A DNA stretch of 29,092 bases, from the IMG/VR virus record IMGVR_UViG_3300006916_000260, positions 1 through 29,092 of that record. One strand, given 5' to 3'. This DNA comes from a virus. Below, one piece after another: positions 12,869 to 20,763 of the stretch. Each line of letters opens with the position of its first letter. Position 1 is the first letter of the stretch. Made by a program: the position numbers and the translations under genes. The notes beneath the pieces are model-generated. The model had not been told where the DNA came from and ran no database searches. It saw only the letters and a program-made list of their open reading frames with translations.

Positions 12869-14653
12869 ATGTCACATTTATTAAATTCTGGAGTGGTTGG
12901 AAACATTGGTTTGGACCACATGAAAGAAGTTAGAAAGCAAACCCAATCAAAATGGGATTCTTTAGGCTTCTTAGACGGGCTTAACGGCCACATTAAAGAG
13001 AATATTGCTCAGTTATATGAAAACCAAGCGTCTTCATTATTAACTGAAGCTACTGATGCGAATTCTTCTGGTTCATTTGAAACTGTAGTATTCCCTATCG
13101 TAAGAAGAGTATTCTCTAAATTATTAGCTAACGATGTTGTATCTGTACAAGCTATGAACATGCCTATCGGTAAATTATTCTACTTCGTTCCACAAACTTC
13201 TAATAGAGTTGATGGTGCTGGAGATGCTGGAGATTTTTACGTTGATGGTGCAACTTACTCTGCTCACACAGGTATGAATCAATTACCAGAGTGTGTAGGT
13301 ATTGGTAACTGCGTTGTTACACCGATGAAGGCTAAAAACCTTTATGACTTGTATTACAACGATGGGTTATTTGATAACTCTAAAGGAACTGTAACACTTA
13401 AAGCTGTTAATGGTGTATTACAAACGTTAAATTCTGCTGGTGTATTTGCTGATGCTGCTAATATTGCTGCATTGCCTTTAGCTACAGATGGTACTGTTAG
13501 AAGTGCAATATTAAGAGTTTCTGGTTTCTCTTCTGAAAACAAAGGTAGACTTACAGGACCAGATGGTAACCAAATGGATACTGAATCTTTCTTAGCTTCA
13601 TTAAAAGTAACTAACGGTAGCGGTGCAGCTATCAATGACGTTGATGCTAAAGAAATCTTTGCTGATGGTGCTGAGATTCCATTTAGATTAGTAACACAAA
13701 AATATGGTAAAGGTATTGTTGATTATGATGATATTTGCGATGTTAACGGTGTTATATATTTAGACCTAGATTTAACTCATCCAGCAGTTACTACTGCAAC
13801 TTTTGATGGGTATGCTGGTGCTGATATAGCTACTGCTTTTTCAGCTGATACAGGTGCTGACTTTGATGTAACTTGGACTGAATACTCTTCTTTAGAGTTA
13901 GAGACTGAACTTGGAGAAGTTTCTTTCAAATTAGACGAAGTTGTTGTTTCTGTTGAAGAAAGAAAATTAAGAGCTACATGGTCACCAGAATTAGCGCAAG
14001 ATGTTAGTGCATTCCACAACATTGACGCTGAGGCTGAATTAACTGCAATGCTTTCTGAGCAAGTTGCTGCTGAAATCGATAGAGAAATCTTAAGAGATTT
14101 AAGAAAAGCTGCTGCTTGGCAACTAAGATGGGATTATAACGGATGGAGAAAATCTTCTTCTGCTGCAAACCCTTATACACAAAAAGACTGGAATCAAACT
14201 TTAATTACTAAAGTTAACCAAATTTCAGCTCAAATCCATAAGTCTACTTTAAGAGGTGGTGCTAACTTTATCGTTGTATCTTCTGAAATCTCAGCTATCT
14301 TTGATGATTTAGAATACTTCCACGTAAGTGATGCTAACCCAGAGCAAGACCAATATAACATGGGTATTGAAAGAGTAGGTTCTTTATCTGGAAGATACCA
14401 GGTATATAGAGACCCATATTCTCCATCATACTCTATGATTATTGGACATAAAGGTAAATCATTGTTAGACACTGGTTACATCTACGCACCATACGTGCCA
14501 ATGCAACTTACACCTACAATGTACAATCCTTTCAACTTCGCTCCAGTGAAGGGGATTATGACAAGATACGCTAAAAAAGTGGTGAACAACAGATTCTACG
14601 GTCACGTAAGAGTTGATGGTATCCCTACATTTAACGTAGCTGAATTAAGATAA
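12869..14653 (+). CDS. Major capsid protein (gp23-like)
   Basis: 594 aa (T4 gp23 is 521 aa), HK97-like fold expected. Strong hallmark: GSFETVVFPIVRRVFSKLLA (about residues 68-87), VSVQAMNMPIGKLFYF, and the C-terminal half with DREILRDLRKAA, GANFIVVSSEISAIFDDL and MTRYAKKVVNNRFYG. The N-terminal 60 residues end in LLTE|A (E60|A61), close to the T4 gp23 site at E65, so the mature subunit should begin at Ala61. The region about residues 110-330 is longer than in T4 and may hold an inserted surface domain. Codon use is more GC- and C-ending than in neighbours, as expected for the most highly expressed gene. A TAAATAAAATAAATAAAA stretch precedes the start. A strong terminator follows. Confidence 0.96.
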   Translation: MSHLLNSGVVGNIGLDHMKEVRKQTQSKWDSLGFLDGLNGHIKENIAQLYENQASSLLTEATDANSSGSFETVVFPIVRRVFSKLLANDVVSVQAMNMPIGKLFYFVPQTSNRVDGAGDAGDFYVDGATYSAHTGMNQLPECVGIGNCVVTPMKAKNLYDLYYNDGLFDNSKGTVTLKAVNGVLQTLNSAGVFADAANIAALPLATDGTVRSAILRVSGFSSENKGRLTGPDGNQMDTESFLASLKVTNGSGAAINDVDAKEIFADGAEIPFRLVTQKYGKGIVDYDDICDVNGVIYLDLDLTHPAVTTATFDGYAGADIATAFSADTGADFDVTWTEYSSLELETELGEVSFKLDEVVVSVEERKLRATWSPELAQDVSAFHNIDAEAELTAMLSEQVAAEIDREILRDLRKAAAWQLRWDYNGWRKSSSAANPYTQKDWNQTLITKVNQISAQIHKSTLRGGANFIVVSSEISAIFDDLEYFHVSDANPEQDQYNMGIERVGSLSGRYQVYRDPYSPSYSMIIGHKGKSLLDTGYIYAPYVPMQLTPTMYNPFNFAPVKGIMTRYAKKVVNNRFYGHVRVDGIPTFNVAELR

Positions 14654-14712
14654 TTAATAATCTTATATAAACTTAAAAGGCTTCTCATTAGAGAAGCCTT
14701 TTTTGGTTTATG
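14651..14712 (+). repeat. Terminator-region direct repeat, copy 1
   Basis: About 62 bp from TAATTAATAATCTTATATAA to GGTTTATGG, matched with a few small gaps and substitutions by 15491-15549. The two copies bracket the 14742-15485 gene. Confidence 0.85.
14675..14704 (+). terminator. Strong Rho-independent terminator after the capsid gene
   Basis: A 12-bp stem AAAAGGCTTCTC / GAGAAGCCTTTT with a tetraloop ATTA and a run of Ts. It has a near-identical second copy at 15511-15540. Confidence 0.95.
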
Positions 14713-14714
14713 GA

Positions 14715-14732
14715 CATATTTATATATAAAAG
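14715..14732 (+). promoter_or_regulatory. Putative late promoter
   Basis: CATATTTATATATAAAAG, 9 bases before the ATG at 14742 and right after the capsid terminator. It gives the downstream gene its own transcription unit. Confidence 0.5.
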
Positions 14733-14741
14733 AAATAGTTT

Positions 14742-15485
14742 ATGAAAAAGAAAGGATTTTTAACAGAAGCAAAAAGAAAAGCCATTATAGCTGATAAAGA
14801 AAAAGCTATAATTGAGTCATTTGCAAAAACATTTAATAGAATTAAACGTATTGATGAGAATGAAATTAGTACAGAGATTAATGAATTAGATTTTGAAGAT
14901 TCGGCAATTGCACAAAAGTTTGATGATTACGATGAAGAATATGAGGCAGCTAAAAAAGACTGGGAAGCTAAGAGATTACCAAAACTAAAAGCTAAAGCAA
15001 TTGCAATGGCAAAAGAAATTAATGAATTAATGGAAAAAGCTATTGACGGGCTTGGTTATTCTGTTGATATTAAAATGTTTGACAACCAAGTAGAAATGCA
15101 ACCAATCCAATATAATGATAATGAAATGGTAATTAGTTATCATTCACCATTGGGTGGTAAAAACTCTGAAAAATTTGATTTAAATAATTATAGCGAATAT
15201 GGTAATAAGGCTGGTTATTATGAAGGTAATAATTTAATTTACCAACTTAATAATATTAAAAAGCAATATAATAAGGCAATAAAAAATATCCAAGGAGGTA
15301 CAAACTTCTACAAATATTATGTAGTTGATATGGATACTAAACAAATTCTTACAACATTCAATGATAAAGATTGGGCTAGAGAAGAATTAGGTGAATATAA
15401 AGATGACTACCCTAATGCTAAGGTAGTTGCAATTAAAGGGCTACAACAACTAGGTCTTGAACCAGTAAACGTTGGTGGAAATTAA
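14742..15485 (+). CDS. Probable prohead-associated protein with own promoter and terminator
   Basis: 247 aa. The N-terminus MKKKGFLTEAKRK carries LTE|A at residues 7-10, the same cleavage signature as the capsid (LLTE|A) and scaffold proteins, which suggests incorporation into the prohead and trimming of the first nine residues. Residues 10-110 are a charged helical region. Residues 110-170 hold a beta-rich segment (VDIKMFDNQVEMQPIQ, EMVISYHSPLGGKN). The C-terminal 60 residues (FYKYYVVDMDTKQILTTF, DDYPNAKVVAIKGLQQLGL) look like a small alpha/beta module seen at the ends of phage proteins. The gene is flanked by duplicated terminator sequences and has its own promoter motif, like a moron-type insertion. 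Possible roles include a decoration, internal or DNA-delivered protein. Confidence 0.7.
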   Translation: MKKKGFLTEAKRKAIIADKEKAIIESFAKTFNRIKRIDENEISTEINELDFEDSAIAQKFDDYDEEYEAAKKDWEAKRLPKLKAKAIAMAKEINELMEKAIDGLGYSVDIKMFDNQVEMQPIQYNDNEMVISYHSPLGGKNSEKFDLNNYSEYGNKAGYYEGNNLIYQLNNIKKQYNKAIKNIQGGTNFYKYYVVDMDTKQILTTFNDKDWAREELGEYKDDYPNAKVVAIKGLQQLGLEPVNVGGN

Positions 15486-15490
15486 AAAAA

Positions 15491-15549
15491 TAATTAATCT
15501 TATATAATTAAAAAGGCTTCTCATTAGAGAGGCCTTTTTTGGTTTATAG
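15491..15549 (+). repeat. Terminator-region direct repeat, copy 2
   Basis: Second copy of 14651-14712. An A-to-G change in the 3' arm (GAGAGGCC instead of GAGAAGCC) turns one U-A pair into a U-G wobble, so the hairpin is kept. Confidence 0.85.
15511..15540. terminator. Bidirectional terminator at the convergence point
   Basis: AAAAAGGCTTCTC, loop ATTA, GAGAGGCCTTTTTT. It has T runs on both strands, so it can end both the rightward head operon and the leftward genes. The leftward 15524-15736 gene reads into the stem and stops inside it. Confidence 0.9.
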
Positions 15550-15736
15550 CATCTTTTATTATATCAAAATTATCACCAGAAACAAAGTCAATTAATTTAT
15601 AGGTATAATTACACCATTTATTGCCACCCCTACAAATACTTTCAGTCACTATTTCTTTATCAAAACAAACATAATATTCTCTAATATCATGAGTAGTATT
15701 AATTACTGTTACATATTTTAAATCTTCTTTAACCAT
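15524..15736 (-). CDS. Small unknown protein, last leftward gene
   Basis: 70 aa (MVKEDLKYVTVINTTHDIRE... to QKRPL). It has two Cys (C38-C46 region, ICRGGNKWCNYTY) and a beta-then-helix layout, with no TM. Its last codons and stop lie in the shared terminator stem at 15524-15540, and the galE terminator lies just upstream, so it is a separate single-gene unit. Codon use matches its neighbours and the frame gives plausible protein composition. A short AT-rich ATTTATATTT precedes the ATG but no clear promoter. It may be real; function unknown. Confidence 0.55.
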   Translation of the reverse strand: MVKEDLKYVTVINTTHDIREYYVCFDKEIVTESICRGGNKWCNYTYKLIDFVSGDNFDIIKDAINQKRPL

Positions 15737-15751
15737 TCGGTAAATATAAAT

Positions 15752-15781
15752 AAAAAAAATGGGATATGCAAGGCAATCCCA
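15752..15781 (-). terminator. Rho-independent terminator after galE
   Basis: On the minus strand TGGGAT (15781-15776) pairs with ATCCCA (15765-15760), with an extra inner TGC/GCA pairing, then eight Ts (15759-15752). It ends the leftward operon 25 bases after the galE stop. Confidence 0.9.
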
Positions 15782-15805
15782 CTTAAATTATAATTAATAA
15801 TTATT

Positions 15806-16786
15806 TTAATTGATTTTATTTAGTATAGATTTTACAGAATCAGTAATATTCTTCTTAGGTTCCCAACCCATAACGTTTTTAGCTTTATCTATATTAGCAT
15901 AAATTTGTTCTATATCACCATCTCTCCTAGGATAAATTTTGTATGGTACATCAGCACCCTCTTTTTGGAACGCTTTAATAATATCTAAAACACTATAACC
16001 ATTACCAGTTCCCACATTAATTACATCATGTTTTTGATTATTAACAATAGTTAAAGCTTTTACGTGTGCATCAGCCAAATCATTTACATCTATATAATCT
16101 CTTATAGCTGAACCGTCTGGTGTGTTGTAATCATCGCCCCACACCCTTAAATGTTCATATTCACCTTCAATAACACCAATTACATAAGGTATTAAGTTTT
16201 CTGGAACCCCGTTAGGGTTCTCGTATATAAGACCAGATTTATGATTACCTATTGGATTAAAGTATCTAAGCGCTACTGAATTTATGTTGTTAGCATCTTC
16301 AAGTATTTTTTCACACATTAATTTAGTCACACCATAAGGTGTTTTAGGTGTTTGTGTTGGTGCTAATTCACTAATAGATTTATATGCTTTTGGCTCACCG
16401 TATACAGTACACGAAGATGAGAATATTATATTTTTAACACCTAACTCTTTCATTGAGGTTAATAATGATATTGTACCATTAACATTATTATCATAATATT
16501 CTAGTGGTTTATTTAAAGAATCTGATACTGATTTTAAAGCAGCAAAATGTATAACGTCTGTTATATGATAATCTCTAATTATTGACATTAAGGATATTTT
16601 ATCCCTAATATCGCCTTTAAAGAAAGTAGGTTTTACTCCTGTTATTTTTTCTATATTAGATAAAACATTAAGTTTAGAGTTACATAAATTATCGATTATA
16701 ACGGTTTCATAACCATTCTCTATTAATTTAACTACGGTGTGGCTACCAATATAGCCTAGACCACCAGTTACTAAAACTTTTTTCAT
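15806..16786 (-). CDS. galE: UDP-glucose 4-epimerase
   Basis: 326 aa, extended short-chain dehydrogenase. It interconverts UDP-glucose and UDP-galactose (or the N-acetyl forms) with tightly bound NAD in the cytoplasm. Motifs: NAD-binding GGLGYIGSH (8-16), the FAALKSVSDS loop (81-90), the catalytic serine region FSSSCTVYGE (122-131) and YGVTK with Y151 and K155. Also GalE-type are LRYFNPIGNH and the AIRDYIDVNDLADAH block. Length is close to bacterial GalE (about 338). It is 12 bp downstream of a zinc-ribbon gene and ends at its own terminator. Together with the two glycosyltransferases and the GDP-mannose epimerase-like enzyme it suggests phage-directed glycosylation. Which UDP-sugar is preferred cannot be read here. 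Confidence 0.93.
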   Translation of the reverse strand: MKKVLVTGGLGYIGSHTVVKLIENGYETVIIDNLCNSKLNVLSNIEKITGVKPTFFKGDIRDKISLMSIIRDYHITDVIHFAALKSVSDSLNKPLEYYDNNVNGTISLLTSMKELGVKNIIFSSSCTVYGEPKAYKSISELAPTQTPKTPYGVTKLMCEKILEDANNINSVALRYFNPIGNHKSGLIYENPNGVPENLIPYVIGVIEGEYEHLRVWGDDYNTPDGSAIRDYIDVNDLADAHVKALTIVNNQKHDVINVGTGNGYSVLDIIKAFQKEGADVPYKIYPRRDGDIEQIYANIDKAKNVMGWEPKKNITDSVKSILNKIN

Positions 16787-16798
16787 AATTATTGGTGA

Positions 16799-17035
16799 TT
16801 ACTTTTTATTGGAGAAATATTCTAAACCTCTTCTAACTCTTTTTTTAATATCGCTATCTTTAATGTAATTTTCAACTATAGCATTATCTTTTTGCCAATT
16901 AATTAGCGCTTCTAAGTCATAAGACTTTATAACAGAATCGTAACCACACTTATGACATAAATAAGGTCTTGAATCGTCAGATGTTATTTCCCAATACCAA
17001 TCACACTTTGGACATTCTGTTTTATTTATACCCAT
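16799..17035 (-). CDS. Zinc-ribbon protein 1
   Basis: 78 aa. Residues 8-31 form a zinc ribbon (CPKCDWYWEIT, then CHKCGYD), followed by a helical region with INWQKDNAIVENYIK and a basic helix. Its start overlaps the end of the next upstream (leftward) gene by 10 bp. Small CPxC...CHxCG proteins are common in phage structural regions and may bind zinc for fold stability or bind nucleic acid. Function unknown. Confidence 0.75.
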   Translation of the reverse strand: MGINKTECPKCDWYWEITSDDSRPYLCHKCGYDSVIKSYDLEALINWQKDNAIVENYIKDSDIKKRVRRGLEYFSNKK

Positions 17036-17208
17036 TTTCTAAAGTATTTAGTTCTTTGGTCTTTTAAGACATATTCTATTACATCGTTTTTACCGCAGTG
17101 AGGACAACTTAAAGATTCAATTTTAGAAGCTTCGTTTATTTTCCATTCACCATCACATGATGAGCATTTATAAATGTATGTGTGTCTAATAAAAACTTTA
17201 TGGCTCAT
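17026..17208 (-). CDS. Zinc-ribbon protein 2
   Basis: 60 aa. CSSC (residues 15-18) and CPHCGK (35-40) form a compact treble-clef or ribbon, followed by DVIEYVLKDQRTKYF. Its 3' end overlaps zinc-ribbon protein 1 by 10 bp and a 6-bp gap separates it from the upstream gene, so the two are translated together. The 4-Cys layout differs from the neighbour, so this is not a simple duplication. Confidence 0.7.
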   Translation of the reverse strand: MSHKVFIRHTYIYKCSSCDGEWKINEASKIESLSCPHCGKNDVIEYVLKDQRTKYFRKWV

Positions 17209-17214
17209 GATATA

Positions 17215-17613
17215 TTAATTTAAATTTTGTTCGTAATCTTTGTTACAAAATATATTTTGAATAAATCTAGCGTACATATTAAAAGTATCTTCATCATTAC
17301 TAAGTCCTTTAGAGATTTCATTCTTTAATTCTACTAAGTGTTCATCTAAATTTACTAAATCTTTTTGTAACTCCTTATCTTCTATTGTATTTATAAATTC
17401 TTTAACACCAGATATTTGATTAGTTTCTTTATCTTTATGTTTTAATTTATAATCTACAACAAATAAATTATTATTTTGGAAAATTTCTGTTTTGTTTATA
17501 AGCTCAAATAATTCTTCTTCATTATTTATACTATAATCGTCACATATGTTTTTTTTAGAAACTTCAAATTCTAAAAGTAACGATTTTACCTTATTTCTAA
17601 TTATATTTTTCAT
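17215..17613 (-). CDS. Helical phage protein, unknown
   Basis: 132 aa, Lys/Glu/Asn-rich. The N-terminus MKNIIRNKVKSLLLEF is a basic amphipathic helix ending in LLLE, a form often seen at the N-terminus of phage proteins targeted to the prohead, but it lacks the small residue expected after a cleaved E. The rest is helical with a Glu-rich middle. The first base of its start codon is shared with the stop of the upstream gene (17613). Function not assigned. Confidence 0.65.
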   Translation of the reverse strand: MKNIIRNKVKSLLLEFEVSKKNICDDYSINNEEELFELINKTEIFQNNNLFVVDYKLKHKDKETNQISGVKEFINTIEDKELQKDLVNLDEHLVELKNEISKGLSNDEDTFNMYARFIQNIFCNKDYEQNLN

Positions 17614-19016
17614 TATTGGCTAATTCTTAAATCACTTTGACTTACTATTTCAAACTTAAGTGCATCTTTATGTGTGTTAACTTCTAAATTAGATTCAAGT
17701 TTAACATCTAAATAGTATGTTCCAGGAACAAGACTAGCGGTATCTAATAAGAAATAATTATAGTTATTTGCAATTTCTACTTGTTGGTAATCAGTTACCG
17801 TGTATTCGTTCCTACCTTCTTTAACGTATAAGCGGTATTTAAGGCTGTCTACCGTCTGTTTTTGTTCTACGGTATAAGGAATTCTAGTAGATACGATAAC
17901 CTTCCTTATATCGCCTCTATTTATCGTCTCATCCATTTTAATACCACTAATATTTAACCCTACTCTTTTAGGTAAAGAATCAGCATCACCAACATTATAA
18001 TATCCCATACTATCTTTAAGTGCAAAATCTAATTCAATATTAGGTCTTGAAACACCATTGATTGAAATACCACTCCATGTATCTGTAAATTGAGTACAAT
18101 CCACATAACTTGAAGATGTTGGAACCTTTATATCAATTGAGTAAACACCCTTAGTTACATGAGTAACATCACTTGGTGTATAAGATGAGAAGGTAACGTC
18201 ATTGTTATCTTTAATAGTTACAGCTGGTTTTGTGTCTAGATTTGTTGGTGTTCCATTTAAATTAACATATAAATACAACTTATTATTCTTGTCTAGATAA
18301 AAATCAGTTCTATCATCTTTTATATGATTACTATATATAGTTTCAACAAATGGTTCATAAAATGTTTGTGTATGTCTAGTAAAGAACCCAACATACTGAT
18401 GTTTAGTTGTTTCAGTTTGTTCTAATGCTCTTGTGAAAGCAATACCTAAACCATAATTTGTATCACCAGTTAAATAAGCGTTAACTATATTTGTTATATC
18501 AATTTCAAGATTTTCATTACCTTGTTCAAAATGTTGTGTAGCTAATGTTGTTGGTGAGCCAGTATATACTCCAGAACCACCAGACCATTGAGTAATTGTT
18601 TTAGCATCAAACCAGTTTGATGGGTCAAAGCTTTCAGAAGTTTCCCCAGCATATGAGCATGTGCTATAATCATATCCACACCCTTCATCCCATTCTTGGG
18701 TAATTGGGAATACTACTAAATCAAACGAACATGTTCTTTGTTTTCCACCACAAGTTGTTTTACCTAATAAATCAGTATCAAACGCACCTGTATTGGTCAT
18801 CTTTAAAGTATGTTTTAATTTAGTTAAATCAGTATAGGTCCCCCCAGTATATAAATTTTTTAATCTAGTTTCATCGAATTGAAATATAAATCTAGAATAA
18901 GATTTTGATGCAGAGTCACCACCATAGAAAAGTTCAGCTATTGGGTTTCTACCAACATTAACTTTATTATTATACACTATTGTATTGTTTCTATCGAAGT
19001 AAGTACGTATTACCAT
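17613..19016 (-). CDS. Large beta-rich virion protein (DNRLRE-like N-terminus)
   Basis: 467 aa. It begins MVIRTYFDRNNTIVYNN, then VNVGRNPIAELFYGG...RFIFQFD, which resembles the start of DNRLRE-type beta-sandwich domains found in surface and tail proteins. Residues 90-130 contain several Cys (TCGGKQRTC, GCGYDYSTC), possible disulfides or metal sites. The middle and C-terminus are repeated beta strands (Ig-like character; PGTYYLDVKLE, DIKVP). It has no signal peptide or TM and lies in a tail/baseplate neighbourhood. A virion surface or tail-associated, perhaps carbohydrate-binding role is inference. Its own late-type promoter motif lies 4 bases upstream. Confidence 0.7.
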   Translation of the reverse strand: MVIRTYFDRNNTIVYNNKVNVGRNPIAELFYGGDSASKSYSRFIFQFDETRLKNLYTGGTYTDLTKLKHTLKMTNTGAFDTDLLGKTTCGGKQRTCSFDLVVFPITQEWDEGCGYDYSTCSYAGETSESFDPSNWFDAKTITQWSGGSGVYTGSPTTLATQHFEQGNENLEIDITNIVNAYLTGDTNYGLGIAFTRALEQTETTKHQYVGFFTRHTQTFYEPFVETIYSNHIKDDRTDFYLDKNNKLYLYVNLNGTPTNLDTKPAVTIKDNNDVTFSSYTPSDVTHVTKGVYSIDIKVPTSSSYVDCTQFTDTWSGISINGVSRPNIELDFALKDSMGYYNVGDADSLPKRVGLNISGIKMDETINRGDIRKVIVSTRIPYTVEQKQTVDSLKYRLYVKEGRNEYTVTDYQQVEIANNYNYFLLDTASLVPGTYYLDVKLESNLEVNTHKDALKFEIVSQSDLRISQ

Positions 19017-19020
19017 TTTT

Positions 19021-19038
19021 CTTTTATTAATAAATATC
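19021..19038 (-). promoter_or_regulatory. Putative late promoter
   Basis: Minus strand GATATTTATTAATAAAAG, ending 4 bases before the ATG at 19016. It differs by two bases from the plus-strand motif at 8541-8558. Confidence 0.5.
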
Positions 19039-19046
19039 TCGAAAAA

Positions 19047-20114
19047 TTAATTAATACGTATATTTTTAGATAACATTGCTTTTTCTAATATTGGTGCGTC
19101 ATTTTTAAATTTTGCTAATGGAAAAGAACTACCATTTCTATCTGTAGCTGGTGCGGCACCCCCTTCATTGTGTATGTGGTTAAAAAGAGCTTCTTTAAGT
19201 AACTGCAAGTATTCGACTAATTTATCACCAAAAACTAATGGGTGTGCTCTATTTAATATTGCATCCATTGTTTCGTCACTGATATATTTTGGAGAGCCTT
19301 TTTTGACACCTTCTCTATTTGTTAGATTAATATCATCATTACCACCAAAACTTTTATCTCCATCATGAGAAAGTAAATTAATTTTGTTAGCGACTATGTT
19401 GGTAACAGTAACATTTTTTGTACCCAAGTCTTTAGAATTATTATCAGAAATACCAAGAGCGTTTAATTCTTTTTCATTAAATTCTTGATTAAATTTTAAT
19501 TGTATGTATCCTGGATTTATTTCATTAAACTTTCTTCGGTTATTTAAAATAAATTTACCAGCCCTAATAAGTATTTCTCCAGATTTTTGTATTATATCAG
19601 TATTATCTCTACCTTCTATGGTTAAATTTTTAGGGTCTTCATAAACACCAAATGCGTTTGGGTCATTTTTTAGTTCACCTTTTCTATTACCAGGACTTAT
19701 TTTACCATCACTAAAATGAGAATCTGCACCAGAATCATAAAAATCCCCACCTAATTTATCTTCAGTAGATATAAAGGGTCCTATATAAAACCTATCACCT
19801 TGTGCTTCATCTTCTCCAAACATAAATACAAAGACTAACTCTCCATTTATTGGCTTGGCGTTTAAGTATTTAGGTATTAATGGAAAACAGTTGGCTAATT
19901 CACCATTAAATGTTTTATTGTCTTCTCCAACTAATCTAACTCTTATTGCATGTGAATCAGCGTTATACCTTAAATCTTTAGCTCTAGTAGCTTCAGTGGT
20001 ATTGTTGACCTGGACTTCTTCACTATCCACCACAATACCAATTTGTATACTTTTAAAAGGTCTAGGTTTATTAGCGGCTCCAGAACCACCTCTAAATCTA
20101 TTAAATATATTCAT
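19047..20114 (-). CDS. Baseplate OB-fold protein (gp5/spike-like N-terminal domain)
   Basis: 355 aa. Residues about 20-120 fit an OB-fold as in gp5/VgrG/gpV-type baseplate hub proteins: IQIGIVVDSEEVQ, HAIRVRLVGED, CFPLIPKYLNAKPINGELVF and GDRFYIGPFIS. The C-terminus has HPLVFGDKLVEYLQLLKEAL and NHIHNEGGAAPATD, a helical block that often follows in T4-like hub or central spike proteins. There is no lysozyme domain (no lysozyme-like catalytic motif), so it differs from T4 gp5. It overlaps a 60-aa gene by 4 bp (ATGA). It probably forms the hub or spike tip of a contractile tail. The fold call is from motif shape; a structural model would test it. Confidence 0.75.
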   Translation of the reverse strand: MNIFNRFRGGSGAANKPRPFKSIQIGIVVDSEEVQVNNTTEATRAKDLRYNADSHAIRVRLVGEDNKTFNGELANCFPLIPKYLNAKPINGELVFVFMFGEDEAQGDRFYIGPFISTEDKLGGDFYDSGADSHFSDGKISPGNRKGELKNDPNAFGVYEDPKNLTIEGRDNTDIIQKSGEILIRAGKFILNNRRKFNEINPGYIQLKFNQEFNEKELNALGISDNNSKDLGTKNVTVTNIVANKINLLSHDGDKSFGGNDDINLTNREGVKKGSPKYISDETMDAILNRAHPLVFGDKLVEYLQLLKEALFNHIHNEGGAAPATDRNGSSFPLAKFKNDAPILEKAMLSKNIRIN

Positions 20115-20293
20115 GACTTATTATTTTTTAATCTATCAGTTATTGTTTTATTAGCTAATTTAAACTTTTCTTCTAACTCAATTAATTTGTCATAATCTCT
20201 TAACATTTTAGTTTTAAGACTTTCATGGTCAATTTGCATTTGTTTTATATCTAATAGTATTTCGTTGTTTGTTTTATCTTTGTAAATATCCAT
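20111..20293 (-). CDS. Short coiled-coil protein
   Basis: 60 aa, Lys/Glu/Leu-rich, entirely helical (EILLDIKQMQIDHESLKTKM, YDKLIELEEKFKL). Translationally coupled to the baseplate OB-fold gene (4-bp overlap). Possibly a small tail or baseplate chaperone or oligomerisation protein; unknown. Confidence 0.6.
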   Translation of the reverse strand: MDIYKDKTNNEILLDIKQMQIDHESLKTKMLRDYDKLIELEEKFKLANKTITDRLKNNKS

Positions 20294-20304
20294 AACTTAA
20301 AATT

Positions 20305-20748
20305 TTAAACTAGCCCACCAGAACCAGTTACTGGTAATACACTAGTTGCGACCCCAGCTACTGGTACTGGTCCAGCAAATCCAGAAACTGAGGACTTTAT
20401 AGCTCCAGGGTCTATTGATACTTGGCTAATAGCTTCTGTTTGTAACATTTTAACCATTTCTTCCGACATAATTCTAACTTTTAACGCTTCTGTGTTTGGT
20501 CCGTCAGCAAATATATCACCCATGGGCACACCAGCGTCACTTTCATATCTAGATATAATTCTAGCCGATAAGTTCCTAGCGCTCATACCAGGTCTTAAAT
20601 TTTTACCTAACAGTAAAAGAGGTGGGGGTATTTTTCTTGCTGGTTTACCAATCAACTTAAATGCAGCAAGTAGAATTTTTAATATATTGGTTATTGAGGT
20701 TAAGTCAGCATCCTCAAAACTTTTCTCTTTTGGTTTACATTCTGCCAT
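20305..20748 (-). CDS. Probable structural protein, unknown
   Basis: 147 aa. A charged start is followed by a hydrophobic amphipathic region (LTSITNILKILLAAFKLIG), a Pro/Leu stretch (KIPPPLLLLGKNLRPGMS), a helical middle and a Gly/Ala/Val/Pro-rich C-terminus (PVPVAGVATSVLPVTGSGG). It sits between a long structural gene and a small coiled-coil gene in a tail-type block, with a TATAAATA 7 bases upstream. The hydrophobic stretch is not a clear TM. Function unassigned. Confidence 0.6.
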   Translation of the reverse strand: MAECKPKEKSFEDADLTSITNILKILLAAFKLIGKPARKIPPPLLLLGKNLRPGMSARNLSARIISRYESDAGVPMGDIFADGPNTEALKVRIMSEEMVKMLQTEAISQVSIDPGAIKSSVSGFAGPVPVAGVATSVLPVTGSGGLV

Positions 20749-20755
20749 AGTATAG

Positions 20756-20763
20756 TATTTATA
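20756..20763 (-). promoter_or_regulatory. Putative late promoter (exact TATAAATA)
   Basis: Exact TATAAATA on the minus strand, 7 bases before the ATG at 20748 and overlapping the stop codon of the upstream gene. The resulting RNA would be almost leaderless. Confidence 0.5.
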
